Assembly: GCA_041398785.1 (NCBI GenBank)
Contig: JAWKUA010000013.1
Coordinates: 124,001-188,000 of the forward strand
DNA length: 64,000 nucleotides
DNA from: Planctomycetaceae bacterium
Lineage (GTDB): Bacteria > Planctomycetota > Planctomycetia > Planctomycetales > Planctomycetaceae
Direction of reading: 5' to 3'
Position 1 is the stretch's first letter, and each line of letters opens with the position of its first letter. Below are positions 17,060-26,020 of the stretch, one piece after another. Under the pieces are notes generated by a model. It saw only the letters and a list, made by a program, of their open reading frames with translations, was not told the origin of the DNA and did not search any database. A program made the translations under genes and the position numbers.

Positions 17060-18841
17060 ATGGCAGCAGATTTCCCAATACCGCCTGGGTCGACACGCGA
17101 CTGGCTGCGACGATTGCGTTTGACCTGCCTGACGGTCGTCGTGACCGCCGACGTATGGGCGGGCTCACACACGACGACTCCGGCATCAGGTGCAATTGCG
17201 TTTCGTGCCGACGCAGTCGGATTCGAGGAAGTCACGGACCGCGTCGGAATTCGGTTCGTGCATCAGTCGCCGTTGACTCCGGAGCGGCACACGCATCTGG
17301 CGTTCGGTTCCGGAGTCGCCTGGCTGGATTTCGATCACGACGGCTGGCCGGACCTGTTCGCGGCTCAGGGAGCACCATTCACTGCGGCCGGTTCGTCGAA
17401 TGGTGAGTTCGCTTCCGACGGGCTGTATCGCAATCGATCGGGAAGTCATTTCGACGATGCCAGCCAGATGTGCGGACTGGCCGACAGTGACTATTCGATG
17501 GGAGTCGCGGTCGGCGACTTCGACAACGACGGCTTTCCCGACGTCTATGTCAGCAACTTCGGCCGCAATCGGCTGCTTCGCAACTGCGGCGACGGAACAT
17601 TTCTCGAAGCTGCTGCGGCATCGGGAGTTGATGACGCGGGTTTTGGGGCGTCGTGTACGTGGCTTGACCTGGACAGCGACGGAAGTCTGGACCTGTTTGT
17701 CGCGAACTACCTGGATCTTGATCCGGAGAACTACCAACTCTGCAAAGTCCGGCATGAAGACACCGACTACGGCATCACCTGTCATCCTCGCACGGTTCCG
17801 CCGACGCGCGATGTTTTGTTTCGCAGCCTGGGAGACGGCCACTTTTCCGACGATACTCAGAAGTCCGGAATGACGGACAGTCCGCCGGCACAGGGACTTG
17901 GTGTTGTGGCCGCCGACCTTGACGCTGACGGCGATACCGACGTGTACGTGGCAAACGATTCGGTCGCGAACGACCTGTGGATCAATGACGGCGGTGGCCG
18001 GTTAATCAACGAAGCAGTCATTTCCGGCACAGCCTTCAATCGATCCGGACAGCGCGAAGCCGGCATGGGTGTCGTCGCGGGAGACGTCGACGGCGACGGA
18101 CGCCCGGATCTGTTTGTGACCAACTACTACGGCGAAACGAATACGCTGTATCGCAATGAAGGCGCGGGTTTGTTTCTGGACGTGACCGACGAATTCGGGC
18201 TGGGCAATTCGAGTCGGCTGCGACTTGGCTTTGGAACTTCGCTGTGCGACTTTAACAACGACGGCTGGCTGGATCTGTTTGTGGCGAACGGACATGTTCA
18301 CGATCGACCGGAGGTGCTCGGTCCGAATGTCCCGTTCCAGCAGCGTCCGCAGTTGTTTCAGAATTTGGCCGGCCGGCGATTCGCCGAAGTCTCGGATTCG
18401 GCCGGTCCCTATTTTCAGCGACTTCTTGTCGGACGAAGCAGTGCCGCGGCGGACTATGATCGTGACGGCTGGCAGGATCTGGCAGTCGGGCATCTGAATT
18501 CGCCGCTGGTGCTGCTGCACAACGAAGCCCGCAGCGCGAATTCGGCAAGCCTGCAGGTTCAGCTGGTCGGCGTGAATTCGAACCGTGATGCCATTGGCGC
18601 GGTTCTGGAAATCCAGGCCGGCGAAAATCTGCTGACAAGGTTTCGCGTTGGTTCGTCAGGGTATTTGTCATGCGATGACGGCCTGCTGACGATCGGCCTG
18701 GGAACCACCGCGCATCCGGCGGACGTCACTGTGCGGTGGCCGGACGGGAAACGGGAAACCTTTCGTTCTTTGCAAATCGGGCAGCGACATGTTCTGATTG
18801 AAGGCCGCGGGGCGGCGCCGGTGTCGGTATCGCCACGTTAG
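17060..18841 (+). CDS. CRTAC1-type exported FG-GAP/ASPIC-UnbV protein (copy A)
   Basis: 593 aa. A signal-like N-terminus (LRLTCLTVVVTADVWAGS) is followed by about seven FG-GAP calcium loops: DFDHDGWPD, DFDNDGFPD, DLDSDGSLD, DLDADGDTD, DVDGDGRPD, DFNNDGWLD and DYDRDGWQD. These predict a beta-propeller. The C-terminus is an ASPIC/UnbV domain (NRDAIGAVLEI, GYLSCDDGLLTIGLG, VRWPDGKRETF). The protein is probably extracytoplasmic; its ligand is unknown. ATG 17060 was preferred because longer versions run through a dispersed repeat. A TPR-CRTAC1 fusion gene follows on the same strand. Confidence 0.88.
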   Translation: MAADFPIPPGSTRDWLRRLRLTCLTVVVTADVWAGSHTTTPASGAIAFRADAVGFEEVTDRVGIRFVHQSPLTPERHTHLAFGSGVAWLDFDHDGWPDLFAAQGAPFTAAGSSNGEFASDGLYRNRSGSHFDDASQMCGLADSDYSMGVAVGDFDNDGFPDVYVSNFGRNRLLRNCGDGTFLEAAAASGVDDAGFGASCTWLDLDSDGSLDLFVANYLDLDPENYQLCKVRHEDTDYGITCHPRTVPPTRDVLFRSLGDGHFSDDTQKSGMTDSPPAQGLGVVAADLDADGDTDVYVANDSVANDLWINDGGGRLINEAVISGTAFNRSGQREAGMGVVAGDVDGDGRPDLFVTNYYGETNTLYRNEGAGLFLDVTDEFGLGNSSRLRLGFGTSLCDFNNDGWLDLFVANGHVHDRPEVLGPNVPFQQRPQLFQNLAGRRFAEVSDSAGPYFQRLLVGRSSAAADYDRDGWQDLAVGHLNSPLVLLHNEARSANSASLQVQLVGVNSNRDAIGAVLEIQAGENLLTRFRVGSSGYLSCDDGLLTIGLGTTAHPADVTVRWPDGKRETFRSLQIGQRHVLIEGRGAAPVSVSPR

Positions 18842-19004
18842 ATCTGAAAAAAGAGACCTGACTTTCCCCGGGCAGCCGTTTTCACACTCCTTCTTGCTGC
18901 CCTCCAAAGGCTCAGACCCCGTTTTCAGATCGCCTATCGAAGTGCCCCGCCAGGCAGACCGGCGACGGAGTTCTGTCGGCGCTGAACCAAGTAACCGCCC
19001 GAAG

Positions 19005-22001
19005 ATGCCAGCGAAACGTTCTTCACTTCAGGCAGACTCCCGTCGACGATTCGGAGTTGTTGCGGTCATTGCGCTGTCGATCATCGCGGCGGTCTGGTTC
19101 CGCATGCGTCCGCTGGACACGGATGCTCTGGTCGCCAGGGCGTACGATGCTGTGCGGGCCGGAGACTTCGACGAGGCCCGCCGGACTCTGGAAGAACTGC
19201 ACGAATACGATCCCGCCAACGCTGACGTGGTTGATCTGCTGGTCGAAACGTGCCTGAACGCGGGTGACGAGCCGGCGGCCATCGAATGGCTGCAGAAGGT
19301 GCCCGATTCGGTGTCGGAACGAGCGGTCGCGGCGGCGTTTCGCGGGGCTCAGTTGTCCATGCAGTCACATCGCGCCGCGAGTGCTCGCCTGTGCCTGGAT
19401 CGCTGTCTGCAACTCGATCCGGACAACGCCGCCGCGCGACGGCTGTTGATGCATCTGGAGCTGATTTTGACTCGGTGGGAGGCACTGGCTGCTCAGATTG
19501 TCGAACTTGACCGCCGCGGGCAGACCGGGCCGGCGGATGTCGCGCTGCTGTGCGTCGGTCGCAATTACTACTGGGAAGATGACTCGCATCTCGAATGGCT
19601 GGAAGCCTGTGTCGATCAGTCGCCCGATGACTGCCTGGCTCGAACGGCGCTGGCGTACTACTACGCTTCACGAAGCCGGCGTGAAGATTCCATGTCGCGG
19701 CTGCGGGATCTGAACGCGGCCCCTGACTCGTTTGAAGGCTGGCGGGTTCCGCTGGGGGTCGCCGAGAATCACATTTCTCAGGGCGAATTCAGCAACGCGC
19801 GCGAGGAGCTCAGTCGTCTGCCGCCGGAAGCGGACTCCAGCCTGCGAGTGTGGCTGGCCAGTGCGCGCGTGTTCTCGGAACAGGGTGACTCGAACGCGGC
19901 GATCGTCGCCTTCAACAACGCGTCGCGGATCGCTCCCTTCGATCCGGAACCTGTCTCGGAATTGTCGCGACTGCTGGCCCGTCGGAAGGAACACAAAGAA
20001 GCGTCACACTGGGCTCACCGCGCGAAGCTGAACAGCCAGTTGTGGCAGATTCTGAGCCATGCGAAACCGCTCGCGCCGCAGGGACCGTCCGCAAATACCG
20101 TGATGGACATGGGACGGTTGCTGAAGGATCTGAATCGGAACCGAGAAGCACAGATCTGCTTCGAATCGCTGCGCGAACATCCGGAGTTTGGCAGTGAGGC
20201 CAGGCGGCTGTCGGAAGTCACGCGGCAGGGCTCCGGTCAACAGCGTTACCTGTCCGTCGCGGGGCTGAATGATCTTGACCGCAGCGTTTCTTTGGCAGGC
20301 ACGCACAGCGACTCCGCGTCATCCGACGTTACCGCGACAACGCGGGAAGACGAATCGTCGCAGGCCAGCGTTGAATTGTCGGATATTGCTGCGGATGTGG
20401 GCCTGAACTTCACATTCTTTCGCGGGGATTCCGGAGTCGACTTTCTTCCGGAAACGCTCGGCGGCGGCATCGGTGTCATCGACTTCGACCTGGACTGCTG
20501 GCCCGACATCTTCCTGACGCAGGGAACGTCTTTGCCGGTGACCGTGTCGGACGTTTTGGATGAACAGTATTCCAACCGTCTGTTCCGCAATATCGGAGCG
20601 GCTTCAGCAATGGATGTCACCGCGGCTGCCGGGCTGATTCACGGTGGCTACGGGCAGGGCTGCGCAGTCGCCGACATGGACAGCGACGGGTTTCCGGACC
20701 TGTTTGTGTGCAATCACGGCGAGAACATTCTGTACCGCAACAACGGCGACGGAACATTTCGTGACGTCACGCGAGAAGCCGGAATCCAGGGTCAACAGTG
20801 GAGCACAAGTGCGTCCTTCGCAGACTTCGACGGCGACGGAGACCCGGACCTTTACAGCGTCAACTACGTCCGAATTCCGGAACACGATATGAAGTCGTGC
20901 CGAACCGGCAACTACGTCGGTCCGTGCCGCGTGATGGACTTTGACGCCGAGCCGGACATTGTCTGGCGAAACAGCGGTGACGGCAGCTTTCAGGACTGCA
21001 CAGAATCGTCGGGAGCGTCGGCAGCAATCGGCAAGGGGCTGGGGATCGTCTCCGCCGACTTCGACAACGACGGATGGATCGACCTGTTCGTGGGTAACGA
21101 CACAACCGCAAACTTTCTCTTCAGAAATCGGGGAGGCGACGCGAACACGGGCAGCGATGGCGTCGACGGAAGCACCTGGCCGGGGTTTGAGGAAATGGGC
21201 GTCCTGGCCGGAGTGGCCTTCAATCGCGACGGCAAATCTGAAGCCTGTATGGGAATTGCGTGTGAAGATCTCAACGACGACGGGCTGCTTGACCTTTTCA
21301 TTTCGAACTACGAACTGGAGACGAATACGTTCTATTCCAACCTGGGGAATATGGGGATGGTCGATCAGACGGTTCATCTGGGGATGGCGGAAGCCAGTCG
21401 ACCGATGCTGGGCTGGGGGGCTCAGTTTGTCGACCTTGACGCTGATCGCGATCTGGACCTGTTCGTCGCCAACGGTCACCTGTATGAACCGCCGATGCGT
21501 TCTCAGTTGTTCCTGAACCACGGCGGACGCTTCACAGAGATTTCCAATCGCGCGGGTGCCTTTTTTCAGACGCCGCGGTTCGGGCGAAGCGCTGCCATCA
21601 TCGACTGGAATCGCGATCTGGCGGCTGATCTGGTCGTCAGTTTTCTGAAGAGCCCTGTCGCACTGCTTGCGAACAGCACGCCTGCCGGAAACCGAATCTG
21701 TGTTCGGCTGATCGGTACCGAATCTGCCCGCGATGTTCAGGGACTTTGCATTTCCGCGACGGTGGGCACGCAGGTCATGCACTTTCGCAACGGAACGGAC
21801 GGCGGTTATTTTGCGGCCAATGAAGGCGACGTCAAAATTGGACTTGGCTCACAGACGCGAATCGACACCCTGCAAGTGAAATGGCCGTCGGGAAGGATTC
21901 AGACCTGGAATCAACTGGCGGCCGGAAAGAAATATGTGCTGGTGGAGAACCGGCAAAGTCCCGTGGTTCTGGATACGGCGGTTCGTGATGACTCACGATA
22001 G
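19005..22001 (+). CDS. TPR-CRTAC1 fusion protein (copy B)
   Basis: 998 aa, anchored by an N-terminal helix (FGVVAVIALSIIAAVWF, about 16-32). Residues about 40-430 are TPR-like repeats, for example ALVARAYDAVRAGDFDEARR and AAARRLLMHLELILTRWEAL. After a Ser/Thr-rich linker, FG-GAP loops follow (DFDLDCWPD, DMDSDGFPD, DFDGDGDPD, DFDNDGWID, DLNDDGLLD, DLDADRDLD), then a C-terminal ASPIC/UnbV domain (about 910-985). It joins in one chain the two protein types that elsewhere in this window are encoded by overlapping neighbours. Its stop overlaps the start of the next TPR gene by 14 bases. The ATG lacks a clear Shine-Dalgarno. Confidence 0.87.
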   Translation: MPAKRSSLQADSRRRFGVVAVIALSIIAAVWFRMRPLDTDALVARAYDAVRAGDFDEARRTLEELHEYDPANADVVDLLVETCLNAGDEPAAIEWLQKVPDSVSERAVAAAFRGAQLSMQSHRAASARLCLDRCLQLDPDNAAARRLLMHLELILTRWEALAAQIVELDRRGQTGPADVALLCVGRNYYWEDDSHLEWLEACVDQSPDDCLARTALAYYYASRSRREDSMSRLRDLNAAPDSFEGWRVPLGVAENHISQGEFSNAREELSRLPPEADSSLRVWLASARVFSEQGDSNAAIVAFNNASRIAPFDPEPVSELSRLLARRKEHKEASHWAHRAKLNSQLWQILSHAKPLAPQGPSANTVMDMGRLLKDLNRNREAQICFESLREHPEFGSEARRLSEVTRQGSGQQRYLSVAGLNDLDRSVSLAGTHSDSASSDVTATTREDESSQASVELSDIAADVGLNFTFFRGDSGVDFLPETLGGGIGVIDFDLDCWPDIFLTQGTSLPVTVSDVLDEQYSNRLFRNIGAASAMDVTAAAGLIHGGYGQGCAVADMDSDGFPDLFVCNHGENILYRNNGDGTFRDVTREAGIQGQQWSTSASFADFDGDGDPDLYSVNYVRIPEHDMKSCRTGNYVGPCRVMDFDAEPDIVWRNSGDGSFQDCTESSGASAAIGKGLGIVSADFDNDGWIDLFVGNDTTANFLFRNRGGDANTGSDGVDGSTWPGFEEMGVLAGVAFNRDGKSEACMGIACEDLNDDGLLDLFISNYELETNTFYSNLGNMGMVDQTVHLGMAEASRPMLGWGAQFVDLDADRDLDLFVANGHLYEPPMRSQLFLNHGGRFTEISNRAGAFFQTPRFGRSAAIIDWNRDLAADLVVSFLKSPVALLANSTPAGNRICVRLIGTESARDVQGLCISATVGTQVMHFRNGTDGGYFAANEGDVKIGLGSQTRIDTLQVKWPSGRIQTWNQLAAGKKYVLVENRQSPVVLDTAVRDDSR

Positions 22002-23046
22002 TAGCCACCGGTTTGGTTTGCGCAGCGTTTTGGCCGTGCTGATTGCAGTCGGCGCGGCGTGTGTCTGGTACTTTTCCGGCAACGCCAGCCAGCTTGAACA
22101 GGCCAGGCAGGCTGTTCAGCGAGATGAAAAGCAAAGCGCGTTAAGGCACTACGCCAGGCACCTTCATGAGTCTCCCGACGACCATGCCGTGCGTCTGGAA
22201 CTGGCCGAATTTCTGAAACCCGTCGACGCCGGACTCGCACTGCGGCATCTTCAAAAGATTCCCCAGGCGGCTCCCGAATATCCCGCGGCGATCTGGCACA
22301 TTGCGCATATCGCTGTCGTCAGCGGGCAGGATGAGCTGGCCGAAGAATCGCTGCTGAAACTGGACAAGGCACGTCCGAATGACGCCGCCGTCGCGCTGAA
22401 TCTCGCGGAACTGTACTTTCGCACGGAACGGTTTTCCGATGCGTTGCCCTGGGTGGAACAGGCGTCGTCACTGCAGCCTGACCGAGCCGGGACCTGGCTG
22501 CTTTTGGCGGAAGTTCTGGACCGACTCAAGCGAACCGGCGAAATGCTGCCACCGTTAAAGAAGGCTGTGGAACTGGCACCGGATCTTTACGCCGCGCATG
22601 CGAACCTGGCCTACGCGCTGCAAGCTGCCGGACAATTGCAGGAAGCGGAAGCGGAGGCTCGCTGGTGTCTGGACCGGCAGCCGACGGACGTTCGAGTACG
22701 TCGCTGGCTGGCCATGATTCGTCGCGATCTCGGTGATCTGGATGACGCGATGCAGCAGATCCGGCTCGCCACAGCGGAAGCTCCGGAGGATGCTGACTGC
22801 CGTATGCTGGAAGCCGATCTGTTGCTGTTTCAGCGACAGGCGGAGGATGCATACCAGGTATTGGTTCCGCTGTATTCGGCGTGTTCCGGACGGCGAGACT
22901 ACCTGAGCAATCTTTCGCGAGCGGCCGCAATGTCCGGGCGCCGAGACGAAGCACGTCGCTACCAGCAGGAGGTTGTGAACCTGATCGACGAATTGTCAGA
23001 CCAGGTGAATCCCGTTCCAACCGCTGGTGCTGAGGCCGCTGACTGA
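21988..23046 (+). CDS. Membrane-anchored TPR protein
   Basis: 352 aa, with one N-terminal membrane helix (VLAVLIAVGAACVWYFSG, about 13-30) and TPR repeats over the rest, such as YFRTERFSDALPWVEQASSL and ANLAYALQAAGQLQEAEAEA. ATG 21988 lies inside the last codons of the TPR-CRTAC1 fusion, so translation is probably coupled. The TPR face should be extracytoplasmic and would suit scaffolding of the CRTAC1 proteins, which is inference. The gene ends before a palindrome-rich intergenic block shared with the convergent operon. Confidence 0.85.
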   Translation: MTHDSSHRFGLRSVLAVLIAVGAACVWYFSGNASQLEQARQAVQRDEKQSALRHYARHLHESPDDHAVRLELAEFLKPVDAGLALRHLQKIPQAAPEYPAAIWHIAHIAVVSGQDELAEESLLKLDKARPNDAAVALNLAELYFRTERFSDALPWVEQASSLQPDRAGTWLLLAEVLDRLKRTGEMLPPLKKAVELAPDLYAAHANLAYALQAAGQLQEAEAEARWCLDRQPTDVRVRRWLAMIRRDLGDLDDAMQQIRLATAEAPEDADCRMLEADLLLFQRQAEDAYQVLVPLYSACSGRRDYLSNLSRAAAMSGRRDEARRYQQEVVNLIDELSDQVNPVPTAGAEAAD

Positions 23047-23084
23047 CGGACGATCCGCACTTAGGCCTGCGGCAGATGAGAATA

Positions 23085-23246
23085 TACCCTCCCGCACAGC
23101 GGGAGGGTCGAGGATGATCGGCGTTTAGCCGATCAAACGAGGGGAGGGTCGGCCGCGCAACGGGAGTGCCCTGTGCCCAGCCCTCCCCGCGATCGAACGC
23201 CTGAACGGCATTCGATCGGCGACCCTCCCGTTCAAACGGGAGGGTA
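23085..23246. repeat. Mosaic of palindromes between convergent genes
   Basis: A 162-base block bounded by TACCCTCCCG and CGGGAGGGTA holds nested inverted repeats: ACCCTCCC/GGGAGGGT at each end, GATCGGC-GTTTA-GCCGATC (about 23116-23134), GGGGAGGG against CCCTCCCC, and GATCGAACGCC against GGCATTCGATC. It separates convergent transcription units, so it could work as a bidirectional terminator or be a REP-type mobile palindrome. No coding potential is visible. Confidence 0.7.
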
Positions 23247-23294
23247 AAGCAGTTGCCGCTCTGCACTGGAAACTCTTATCTGCCGATCGCCTTA

Positions 23295-25739
23295 TCACTG
23301 CAGCGACTGCGAATCGTCGCGGGCCACGACACGGAACTCGTCCGATTCTTCGACGATTTCAATCGTGCAGTCGACGGGCAGATCCCGGAACACCTGCTTC
23401 TCACCAGTCGGCCAGCGAATTGTCAGCGTGTCGATCCGTTCTGCCGTTCCGACGCCGACGTTCAGCGAAGCGGGGCTTTGTCCCATGAATCCGTTGGGCG
23501 AAAACAGATCCCGGACGATCGTTCGTCCACCGGCTTCCACAATTGCCCTGGAACCGATCCCTCTGTGGTTGCTCTTAACGCCCCGAAGCCGGAATTCGAC
23601 GCGGTGGTTTGCGGCGGGAAACCGGTTCAGGAACAGTCGCAGCGGTCCGCCACCGACGGATCCGACCAGCAAATCGGGAGCGCGGTCGGCATTGAAGTCG
23701 GCAACCATCACGGACCGCGAGTCTGAATCGATGTTCGCCTTTGATGCAAACGACGCATCCAGGAAACGTGAACCATCAACATTCAGAAACAGAGAATTCG
23801 TCTCATAGGCACTCAGGTTGTCTCCCTGTTGCGGCATGGCGAACGGATGCGTCCAGAATTCACCGGCGGCTTCGTCGATTTTCCCAAGCGGTTCGATCTT
23901 ACACGTGCGATCCAGCGGCTGTGACACGACAGCCCTCCACAGGCACGTTCAGCCATCGGGCTTTCGACGGTCGAAACTCAGGAATCCCGTCGTGGCATAA
24001 AGATCCAGCAAACCGTCGCCATCGAAGTCCGCGAACGCAGGAGCGTAAGCCCAGCCCACGGCGTTGACTCCCAGTTGTTCACTCAGTTCCTGAAACTGGC
24101 TCACATCGCCCGATGTTGAATACATGCGGTTTCCGGCGCATGACCCGACCAGTTGCTCGTAGACGCCGGTGGGATAATCGCCGGCGGACACCTGAGCGAT
24201 AATTCGCCGACCCATTTTGGAATACATATTGGCGACGTAGATTTCCGGCGTGCCGTCCCCGTTGATGTCCCCGGATGCAACGCCCATGCTGGTTGCGAAG
24301 TCGCCGACACCCGATTCGTCCGCGACATCCCGAAACGATCCGTCTCCCTGGTTGATCAGCAGCGAGTTCCGCGAAAAGTCGTTGGCAACATACAGATCGG
24401 GATAGTGATCTTCGTTTGCATACAGCCAGGTCGCGGCGAAACTGTGTCGCCGGCCGCCGGTCGCTCCGGCCAGACGGGCCTTTTCGATGAATGTCCCGTC
24501 GCCGCGATTCTTCCACAACTGGTTGTCTGCTCCGGTGTCGTCATCTCCCACCCATGCCGGCGGCTTGTCGCTTTGCACACCATTCCTGGTTCGCTGATAC
24601 AGCACATACAGGTCCAGCCGCCCGTCGCCGTCATAGTCGGCGACAACGCTGCCCATCGGGTTATAGCCAAGCTTCAGACCGCCGTTATCCCGGACCGGTT
24701 CAAAGGACTTTCCCTCGACATTGCGGAACAGAGTTTCCCCCAGCAGCAAATCGACAAATCCGTCGTCGTCGAAGTCGATCCAACACGCAAGATACGCTCG
24801 GTTTTCCGATCGAATCGCGGTTGGCAGGCCCAGCAGTCTTGTAACGTCCTGATATTGGCCAGTCTGTGGACTCCACTGCAGAACGAATTGCTGAGCGTCC
24901 GCTGTGGCAACGGCAATGTCCGGGAAACCATCCGCATTGAAGTCGTCGACCGCGGTCTGAAATCGGTACTGCCGAACCTTGTCGGTTCCGCATTCCCAGT
25001 TGTCGACGATTTGAAGTTTGCTGAGTCCGGCGTCAGATGTCACTTCCTCCATCAGCTCCTGCCCGCTGATCCGGAGCGATTCTGAATCGACATGCCACGA
25101 TTCGATGATCCTGCCGGCGATGATGTCCTCGTCGTCGGAAAAACGACATTGCATGTTGCCGTGCGATACATAGGCAACCGACCGGCCATCGGAGTCAGCG
25201 CCGCCCAGCGTCAGCAGGACATCCAGCTCCCATGTGTCGGCATTGGATCCATCCGCGACGCGGGCAATCTTCAGCACACGGAAGCGCCCGCCGGCGTCCT
25301 GAGGAACGGCACTGATACCGTCGATCAGAAAGCGAGAGAATCCATCGGCGTCCAGTTCCTCCGATCCATGTGCTTCGACGGAAAAGGCCGTTTCCGTCAG
25401 GGGCATCTTTTCGGTGATGGTCGCAGTCGTTCTGTTCGGGACGACGCCCGAGAATCCATCCACGTAAAATTCCGCCAGCGCATCGGCGGAACGTTCCTGC
25501 AGTGAGGTCACCAGCCTGCGGCCGACGTGAGTCTCAATTTCAAACGTCACATGCTCGGCGTCCCAGATTTCCTTCTGTTTCACTTCGTCCAAACCGGCAA
25601 ATGCCGGCGACGTGGTTTCCACGGGCGCGTTCGCATCGGTGACTTCAGAAGTGTCCGGTACCGACGTCGGACGCAGGAACCACCAACCCGCACCGGCGCA
25701 CAGAATCAGCAGCGTGAGGATGGCAAGTGACCGCTGCAT
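23295..25739 (-). CDS. CRTAC1-type FG-GAP/ASPIC-UnbV protein (copy C) with an in-frame UGA
   Basis: Read through one UGA (23951-23949), this is a single 814-residue protein in one frame. It has a signal/anchor helix (LAILTLLILCAGAGWWFL, about 5-22), a 220-residue N-terminal region without clear motifs, and FG-GAP loops (DFNADGFPD, DFDDDGFVD, DYDGDGRLD, DINGDGTPE, DFDGDGLLD). The UGA is codon 597, in DRRKPDG-UGA-TCLWRAVV. More FG-GAP sequence (DFNADRAPD) and the ASPIC/UnbV domain (GIGSRAIVEAGGRTIV, IRWPTGEKQVF) follow. Neither half is complete alone. Options are selenocysteine insertion, a nonsense mutation, or separate expression of the 3' part from GTG/ATG codons. It is the third gene of a minus-strand operon. 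Confidence 0.75.
23917..23951 (-). promoter_or_regulatory. In-frame UGA followed by a SECIS-like hairpin (candidate)
   Basis: On the coding (minus) strand the UGA at 23951-23949 is followed after 14 bases by a perfect 6-bp hairpin: GGCTGT (23934-23929), loop CGTGTC (23928-23923), ACAGCC (23922-23917). The loop starts 20 bases after the UGA and has G at its second position. This fits what is generally described for bacterial SECIS elements, where a small hairpin with a loop G lies about 16-37 bases after UGA. The encoded context would be Sec-Thr-Cys. A 6-bp hairpin arises easily by chance in GC-rich DNA, so this is a candidate only. Confidence 0.4.
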
Positions 25740-25860
25740 GAGCACGGACGTTCCAAAGGAGAGGCGGAAAAACTAAATTCGGCGCGACGCAGCCGTCAGC
25801 GCAATGGTCAGGCACGATTCTATTTTGGCGGACCATCACGGTCAACGACCATGCACCGCC

Positions 25861-25988
25861 TTTGGAGTGCGGCGACTCGTCGCCGCTTTCGATGTTCCTC
25901 CGACGGCGGCTCCACGTGAACCGAACGAATGTTCTCGTTGCCATGATTTTCGGAGAACCAAAGCGATGCTGGAGCATCGCACTCCAAA
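25861..25988 (+). repeat. Complete family A palindromic repeat (REPIN/MITE-like)
   Basis: 128 bases with perfect 11-bp terminal inverted repeats (TTTGGAGTGCG / CGCACTCCAAA). Each end has its own hairpin: GCGGCGA-CTCG-TCGCCGC on the left and GCGATGCT-GG-AGCATCGC on the right. Two oppositely oriented REP-like units around a short spacer is the REPIN architecture. It sits between the CRTAC1 copy C gene and the upstream SGNH hydrolase gene of the same operon. Other copies lie at 16980-17049, 45228-45356 and 45610-45737. Confidence 0.88.
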
Positions 25989-26020
25989 ATGTCAGTCGCC
26001 GGCCGGAAGCGCGGGACGGG

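Noticed and set aside
18840..18933. AGATCTGAAAA ... TTTTCAGATC inverted repeat as a terminator
   Set aside because: The arms are about 70 bases apart and no T-tract follows, so a simple terminator is unlikely. The arms could be chance.
18798..19004. N-terminal extension of the TPR-CRTAC1 fusion overlapping the previous gene's end
   Set aside because: Sequence before ATG 19005 is compositionally random, while the anchor helix begins just after it.
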